From NCBI GenBank assembly GCA_020059785.1, contig JAGVBL010000312.1:1-8499 (forward strand): a stretch of DNA of 8,499 nucleotides, in the 5' to 3' direction. The position numbers were made by a program, and so were the translations under genes. Under the pieces are notes generated by a model, which did not search any database, was not told where the DNA came from, and saw only the letters and a program-made list of their open reading frames with translations. This stretch comes from Ignavibacteriales bacterium (GTDB lineage: Bacteria > Bacteroidota > Ignavibacteria > Ignavibacteriales > Melioribacteraceae). Below, piece by piece: positions 4,710-8,499 of this stretch (its first letter is position 1; the number at the start of each line of letters is the position of its first letter).

Positions 4710-7511
4710 TTATTTTTTCTTATTTACTTTTTTAGCTTTTGATTTCTTAGCAGGTGTTTTCTTTGCTGTTTGTTTAACCGATTTTAATTCCCTTGCTACT
4801 GCTTGAGCTGCAGCTAATCTGGCAATAGGCACTCTAAATGGAGAACAGCTTACGTAATTCAAACCAATCTTATGACAGAATTCAACTGATTTGGGCTCGC
4901 CACCATGCTCACCGCAAATTCCAATTTTAAGATCCGGTCTGGTTGTTCTGCCGCCTTCAACAGCAATTTTCATAAGCTTGCCTATTGCATCAACATCAAT
5001 TGATTCGAACGGATCGCCCGGTAGAATTTTCTTTTCCAGATAATCCGGTAAGAATCCGCCTATATCATCTCTTGAGAATCCGAATCCCATTTGTGTAAGG
5101 TCGTTCGTTCCAAATGAGAAGAATTGAGCAACTTCAGCTATTTTATCTGCTGTTAAACATGCTCTCGGAATTTCGATCATTGTTCCTGTTAAGTGAGGAA
5201 TTTTTTTCAATCCAAATTTCGAACAAACTTCGTTATGAATCTTATTAACTATTACATATTGATGTTTTATTTCATTAACATGACAGGTAACCGGAATCAT
5301 TATTTCAGGGAATGGTTTCTTGCCTTCTTTAAGTAATTCAGCAGTTGCTACAAAAATTGCACGAACTTGCATCTCCGTAATTTCAGGATAAGTAATACCA
5401 AGACGGACACCACGGTGACCCATCATAGGGTTGTTTTCGTGTAATGAGTCGGCTCTTTCGTTTAATTCATCAAGATTAATTCCTAAGCTTGCAGCAAGTT
5501 TTTCTCTTTCATCTAATCTATTCGGAACGAATTCATGAAGCGGCGGATCAAGTGTTCTGAATGTAACAGGGTATCCGTCCATTGCTTCCAATGTTCCTTT
5601 TACATCTCTAAGGACATATGGGAAAAGTTCGTCTAATGCATTTCTTCTTTCAGCTTCGGTTTTGGAATGAATCATTTTTCTAAGTTTGAATAATGGTTCT
5701 TCAGAATTCTTTCCGTAGAACATATGCTCGGTTCTGAATAAACCGATTCCTTCTGCACCGAATGCTCTGGCTTTAGCAGCATCTTCCGGAGTATCTGCAT
5801 TGGTTCTAACTTTTAACGTTCTAACCTGATCGCATATTTTCATGAATGCCTGGAAATCCGGATTTTCTTCTGCAGCTTTTTTCATTGGCAATTCACCAAT
5901 GTAAACAGCTCCTTTCGATCCGTTTAGAGTTAACCAATCACCTTCTTTAACCGAGACACCGCCAGCAGTTAAGTATTTTTCTTCATAATTTATTTTAATT
6001 GAACCGGCGCCAACAATACAACATTTACCCCAACCACGTGCAACAAGAGCAGCATGAGACGTCATACCGCCTCTTGCAGTTAAAATTGCCTGGGCAGCTC
6101 GCATACCTTCTATATCTTCGGGGTTTGTTTCTTCGCGGACTAAAATTACTTTCTTACCTTGTTTAGCCCATTCAACGGCATCATTAGCAGAGAATACAAC
6201 CTGTCCGGTTGCACCGCCAGGACCAGCCGGTAAACCCTTTGTAAAAGGTTTTGTAGTTAATTCATGTGCAGGATCGATTATCGGATGCAGTAATTCATCT
6301 AGTTGCGAAGGATTAACTCTTAATACAGCTTCTTCTTTGGTTATCAGTTTTTCTTTGTACATATCAAGAGCCATTTTAACAGCTGCCGGTCCGTTTCTTT
6401 TTCCAACACGGCACTGCAACATGTATAGCTTACCTTCCTGGATTGTAAATTCAACATCCAGCATATCACGGTAATGTTTTTCTAATAAGCGTTGAATGTT
6501 ATGCAACTGTTTATATGTTCCGGGCATTCCTGTTTCGAGAGATGGAAGATGTTCAGTATGTTCAGTTTTACCGACTTCATTTATTGGGTTAGGAGTTCTA
6601 ATACCGGCAACTACATCTTCGCCCTGAGCATTTGTTAACCATTCACCATAAAAATAATTTTCACCTGTTGCGGGGTTACGTGTAAATGCAACACCGGTTG
6701 CAGAAGATTCTCCCATATTACCGAATACCATCGATTGAACGTTAACCGCTGTACCCCAATCATCCGGAATACTTTCAATTCTTCTGTATGATATAGCTCG
6801 CTTGCCCATCCAGCTTTGGAACACAGCAGAAATTGCACCCCATAATTGTTCCATCGGATCTTCCGGGAACGGCTTGCCAAGAACTTCTTTAACTTTCTCT
6901 TTATAGATTTCGATCAATGCTGCAAGATCATCTGATGTAAGTTCGGTATCGTTATGAACTCCACGAGCTTCTTTCATCTTGTGAAGTTCTTTTTCCAATT
7001 GAACACGGACACCCTGTCCTTCAGCAGGTTCGATACCGGCAGCTTTTTCCATTACAACATCGGAATACATCTGAATCAATCTTCTGTGAGAGTCGTATAC
7101 AAATCTTGGGTTGCCGGTTTTTTTAATTAAAGCTTCGCGGGTTTCGTTATTAAGACCGACGTTTAGAATTGTTTCCATCATACCCGGCATTGATGCACGG
7201 GCACCTGATCTAACGGAAACCAATAATGGGTTTACTTTATCACCGAATTTAGCTCCCATTTCTTTTTCAACTTTAGCAAGAGCATCCTTAACCTGTTTAT
7301 CAAGTTCTTTAGGATATTTTTTGTTATTCTTATAGTAAGCTGTACAAACTTCGGTTGTTATAGTGAAACCAGCGGGAACAGGTAATCCGATATTAACCAT
7401 CTCCGCTAAGTTTGCACCTTTACCGCCAAGAAGTTCTTTCATATCAGCTTTGCCTTCGGCTTTTTTACCGCCGAAGAAATAGACATACTTTGCCGTTTTT
7501 CCTTTTGCCAT
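4710..7511 (-). CDS. ppdK: Pyruvate, phosphate dikinase with Lys-rich C-terminal tail
   Basis: PPDK reversibly interconverts pyruvate + ATP + phosphate and PEP + AMP + pyrophosphate, in the cytoplasm. The 933 residues exceed the usual ~870-900. The N-terminal ATP-grasp part has 'GGKGANLAEM' (29-38), 'PVPAGFTITT' (44-53), 'SVRSGARASMPGMM' (99-112), 'NAQGEDVVAGIRTP' (294-307) and 'LQCRVGKR' (365-372). The swivelling phosphohistidine domain has 'GGMTSHAALVARG' (481-493) with catalytic His486 and Thr484, the position of the regulatory threonine in plant PPDK. The TIM-barrel PEP domain has 'LFRTEHMF' (591-598), 'MIEIPRA' (778-784), 'FFSFGTNDLTQMGFGFSRDD' (797-816), 'GICGEHGG' with catalytic Cys866 (864-871) and 'VSCSPFRVPIARLAAAQA' (887-904). 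Beyond this normal end is a basic tail: 12 of the last 24 residues are Lys and none is acidic. The start is fixed by GGAGG 7 nt upstream. A candidate promoter of its own suggests it is not simply read through from lpxK. Confidence 0.98.
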   Translation of the reverse strand: MAKGKTAKYVYFFGGKKAEGKADMKELLGGKGANLAEMVNIGLPVPAGFTITTEVCTAYYKNNKKYPKELDKQVKDALAKVEKEMGAKFGDKVNPLLVSVRSGARASMPGMMETILNVGLNNETREALIKKTGNPRFVYDSHRRLIQMYSDVVMEKAAGIEPAEGQGVRVQLEKELHKMKEARGVHNDTELTSDDLAALIEIYKEKVKEVLGKPFPEDPMEQLWGAISAVFQSWMGKRAISYRRIESIPDDWGTAVNVQSMVFGNMGESSATGVAFTRNPATGENYFYGEWLTNAQGEDVVAGIRTPNPINEVGKTEHTEHLPSLETGMPGTYKQLHNIQRLLEKHYRDMLDVEFTIQEGKLYMLQCRVGKRNGPAAVKMALDMYKEKLITKEEAVLRVNPSQLDELLHPIIDPAHELTTKPFTKGLPAGPGGATGQVVFSANDAVEWAKQGKKVILVREETNPEDIEGMRAAQAILTARGGMTSHAALVARGWGKCCIVGAGSIKINYEEKYLTAGGVSVKEGDWLTLNGSKGAVYIGELPMKKAAEENPDFQAFMKICDQVRTLKVRTNADTPEDAAKARAFGAEGIGLFRTEHMFYGKNSEEPLFKLRKMIHSKTEAERRNALDELFPYVLRDVKGTLEAMDGYPVTFRTLDPPLHEFVPNRLDEREKLAASLGINLDELNERADSLHENNPMMGHRGVRLGITYPEITEMQVRAIFVATAELLKEGKKPFPEIMIPVTCHVNEIKHQYVIVNKIHNEVCSKFGLKKIPHLTGTMIEIPRACLTADKIAEVAQFFSFGTNDLTQMGFGFSRDDIGGFLPDYLEKKILPGDPFESIDVDAIGKLMKIAVEGGRTTRPDLKIGICGEHGGEPKSVEFCHKIGLNYVSCSPFRVPIARLAAAQAVARELKSVKQTAKKTPAKKSKAKKVNKKK

Positions 7512-7518
7512 TACTTTA

Positions 7519-7523
7519 CCTCC
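7519..7523 (-). promoter_or_regulatory. Shine-Dalgarno site of ppdK
   Basis: A perfect GGAGG on the minus strand lies 7 nt before the ATG at 7511, at ideal spacing. This is the strongest ribosome site in the window and suggests high translation of ppdK. Confidence 0.8.
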
Positions 7524-7544
7524 AAATGATAATGTGATTTTTTA

Positions 7545-7573
7545 ATTATACGTCAGTTGATTCTATCTATTAA
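7545..7573 (-). promoter_or_regulatory. Candidate sigma70-type promoter for ppdK
   Basis: On the minus strand a perfect TATAAT (7545-7550) is preceded, at the ideal 17-nt spacing, by TTAATA (7568-7573), which matches TTGACA at 4 of 6 positions. The -35 lies inside the end of lpxK. The -10 is 33 nt before the ppdK ATG, leaving a leader of about 26 nt that includes the GGAGG. The call is by eye and the region is AT-rich, so chance is possible. Confidence 0.4.
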
Positions 7574-8499
7574 TAATTTTTCAAACTCTTCCTGGTTATC
7601 AAGTACAAGTTTGATTTTAAGATAATAAATGTCTATGTCATCAAGGTCTTTCGAAAACTTGATTAGCTTAACAGCATCTTTTTGTGTAGTTAAAACACAG
7701 TTAGCATTAGTATCGTAAAACTTTTTTCTAATATCCTGAATCTCTTTCAAAGTATAGTTCTTATGATCAGGGAATAACATTTTATTTCTAATATCAATCC
7801 TATTGTTCTCCAGTACGCTGAGGAAAGAATGAGGCCTTGCAATTCCGCAAACAACAAGACTCTTTTGACCCTGAAACTCTTCCAAAGTAAATTCGTTATG
7901 ACTTTTTACATCATATATTCCGGTTGCTAAATAATAACCATGAAAAACTATTTTGTCTTTGAACTTATCTGCAAGTTTTTCTGGTATAACAGTTTGTTCA
8001 GAAAATTTTCTATTTACAATAATTACATCGGCTCTTTCAAGTGATTCAAAAGGTTCTCTCATTAAACCGAGAGGAAGAATTTTTTGTTCTATACTATTTG
8101 TCTTAAGTAAAAATCTCTGGTCTATCATTACAATATCTAAGTTTCTATAAAGCCATCTATGCTGGAATGCGTCATCTAAAAGAATAATGTTTACACCGGA
8201 ATTACTGATCAAGCGTTTAGCTCCAACTACTCTTCTTTCGGAAACTGCAGTAGGGACTTTAAGTTCATCAGAAACAAGGTACATTTCGTCCCCGCATACA
8301 TCAACCGTAGTAAAAATCTTATTGCCGTCCGAAACATAAATGTAACCGTAAGAGTTTCTTCCGTAACCGCGGCTAAGAATTCCAATCTTCTTGTTATATT
8401 TTTTTAGAATCTCTGCCAGGAATATCACTGCCGGGGTTTTACCGGATCCACCTACAGTAAGATTGCCCACCGATATTACAAATGCATTTACCCGGGTAA
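7553..8499 (-). CDS. lpxK: Tetraacyldisaccharide 4'-kinase LpxK (5' end cut by window edge)
   Basis: LpxK phosphorylates the 4' position of the lipid A disaccharide at the inner membrane, a late step of lipid A synthesis. The frame is open to the window edge: codons upstream of a GTG at 8470 read TRVNAFVIS without a stop, and that GTG is the valine just before the P-loop, so it is not the true start. The P-loop is 'VGNLTVGGSGKTP', followed by 'ILSRGYGR', 'CGDEMYLVS', 'LDDAFQHRWL' (family DDxxQH motif), 'PLGLMREP', 'IIVNRK', 'VCGIARPHSF', 'LFPDHKNYT' and 'LTTQKDAVKL', all in family order. About 35-45 N-terminal residues, usually including the membrane-anchoring helix, lie beyond base 8499. The stop TGA is 41 nt before ppdK. 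The 'DDAFQH' form, rather than the DDG of proteobacteria, fits the Bacteroidota-like lineage. Its presence implies a lipopolysaccharide outer membrane. Confidence 0.97.
   Translation of the reverse strand, partial: TRVNAFVISVGNLTVGGSGKTPAVIFLAEILKKYNKKIGILSRGYGRNSYGYIYVSDGNKIFTTVDVCGDEMYLVSDELKVPTAVSERRVVGAKRLISNSGVNIILLDDAFQHRWLYRNLDIVMIDQRFLLKTNSIEQKILPLGLMREPFESLERADVIIVNRKFSEQTVIPEKLADKFKDKIVFHGYYLATGIYDVKSHNEFTLEEFQGQKSLVVCGIARPHSFLSVLENNRIDIRNKMLFPDHKNYTLKEIQDIRKKFYDTNANCVLTTQKDAVKLIKFSKDLDDIDIYYLKIKLVLDNQEEFEKLLIDRIN

Overview
The window is a dense, ordinary bacterial chromosomal segment. Seven recognisable housekeeping genes all lie on the minus strand. Read in the direction of transcription (right to left) they are lpxK (5' end cut by the window), ppdK, queA, ispD, plsY, gpsA and recG (3' half cut by the window). 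No tRNA, rRNA, CRISPR array, insertion sequence or phage gene was seen. Nothing was found on the plus strand that looks like a gene.

LpxK (lipid A synthesis) implies an outer-membrane, Gram-negative organism. By eye the DNA is AT-rich. The LpxK motif 'LDDAFQHR', a plastid/bacterial-type PPDK, and good Shine-Dalgarno sites before ppdK and queA suggest the Bacteroidota/Chlorobiota/Ignavibacteriota group. I lean to Ignavibacteria-like, because classic Bacteroidia rarely use Shine-Dalgarno sites. This placement is an inference, not something the window proves.

Layout in transcription order. (1) lpxK ends 41 nt before ppdK. A TTAATA-N17-TATAAT promoter candidate overlaps the lpxK end and precedes ppdK. 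(2) ppdK encodes a complete pyruvate phosphate dikinase with an unusual lysine-rich C-terminal tail. (3) The 109-nt ppdK-queA gap holds two abutting perfect inverted repeats, one very GC-rich, and a 16-codon ORF whose ATG lies in the loop of the second repeat. (4) queA and ispD overlap by one base (TAATG) and are probably translationally coupled. (5) A 63-nt gap carries a good promoter candidate. It is followed by plsY and gpsA only 6 nt apart, a functional pair in which GpsA makes the glycerol-3-phosphate that PlsY acylates. (6) recG follows after a 72-nt AT-rich gap with no Shine-Dalgarno site.

The genes feed the cell envelope (lipid A, phospholipid, isoprenoid precursors), central metabolism (PEP/pyruvate), tRNA modification (queuosine) and DNA repair. 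I did not find a previously undescribed system. The parts most worth a second look are the double-hairpin leader before queA, with its possible leader peptide, and the histone-like tail on PPDK.
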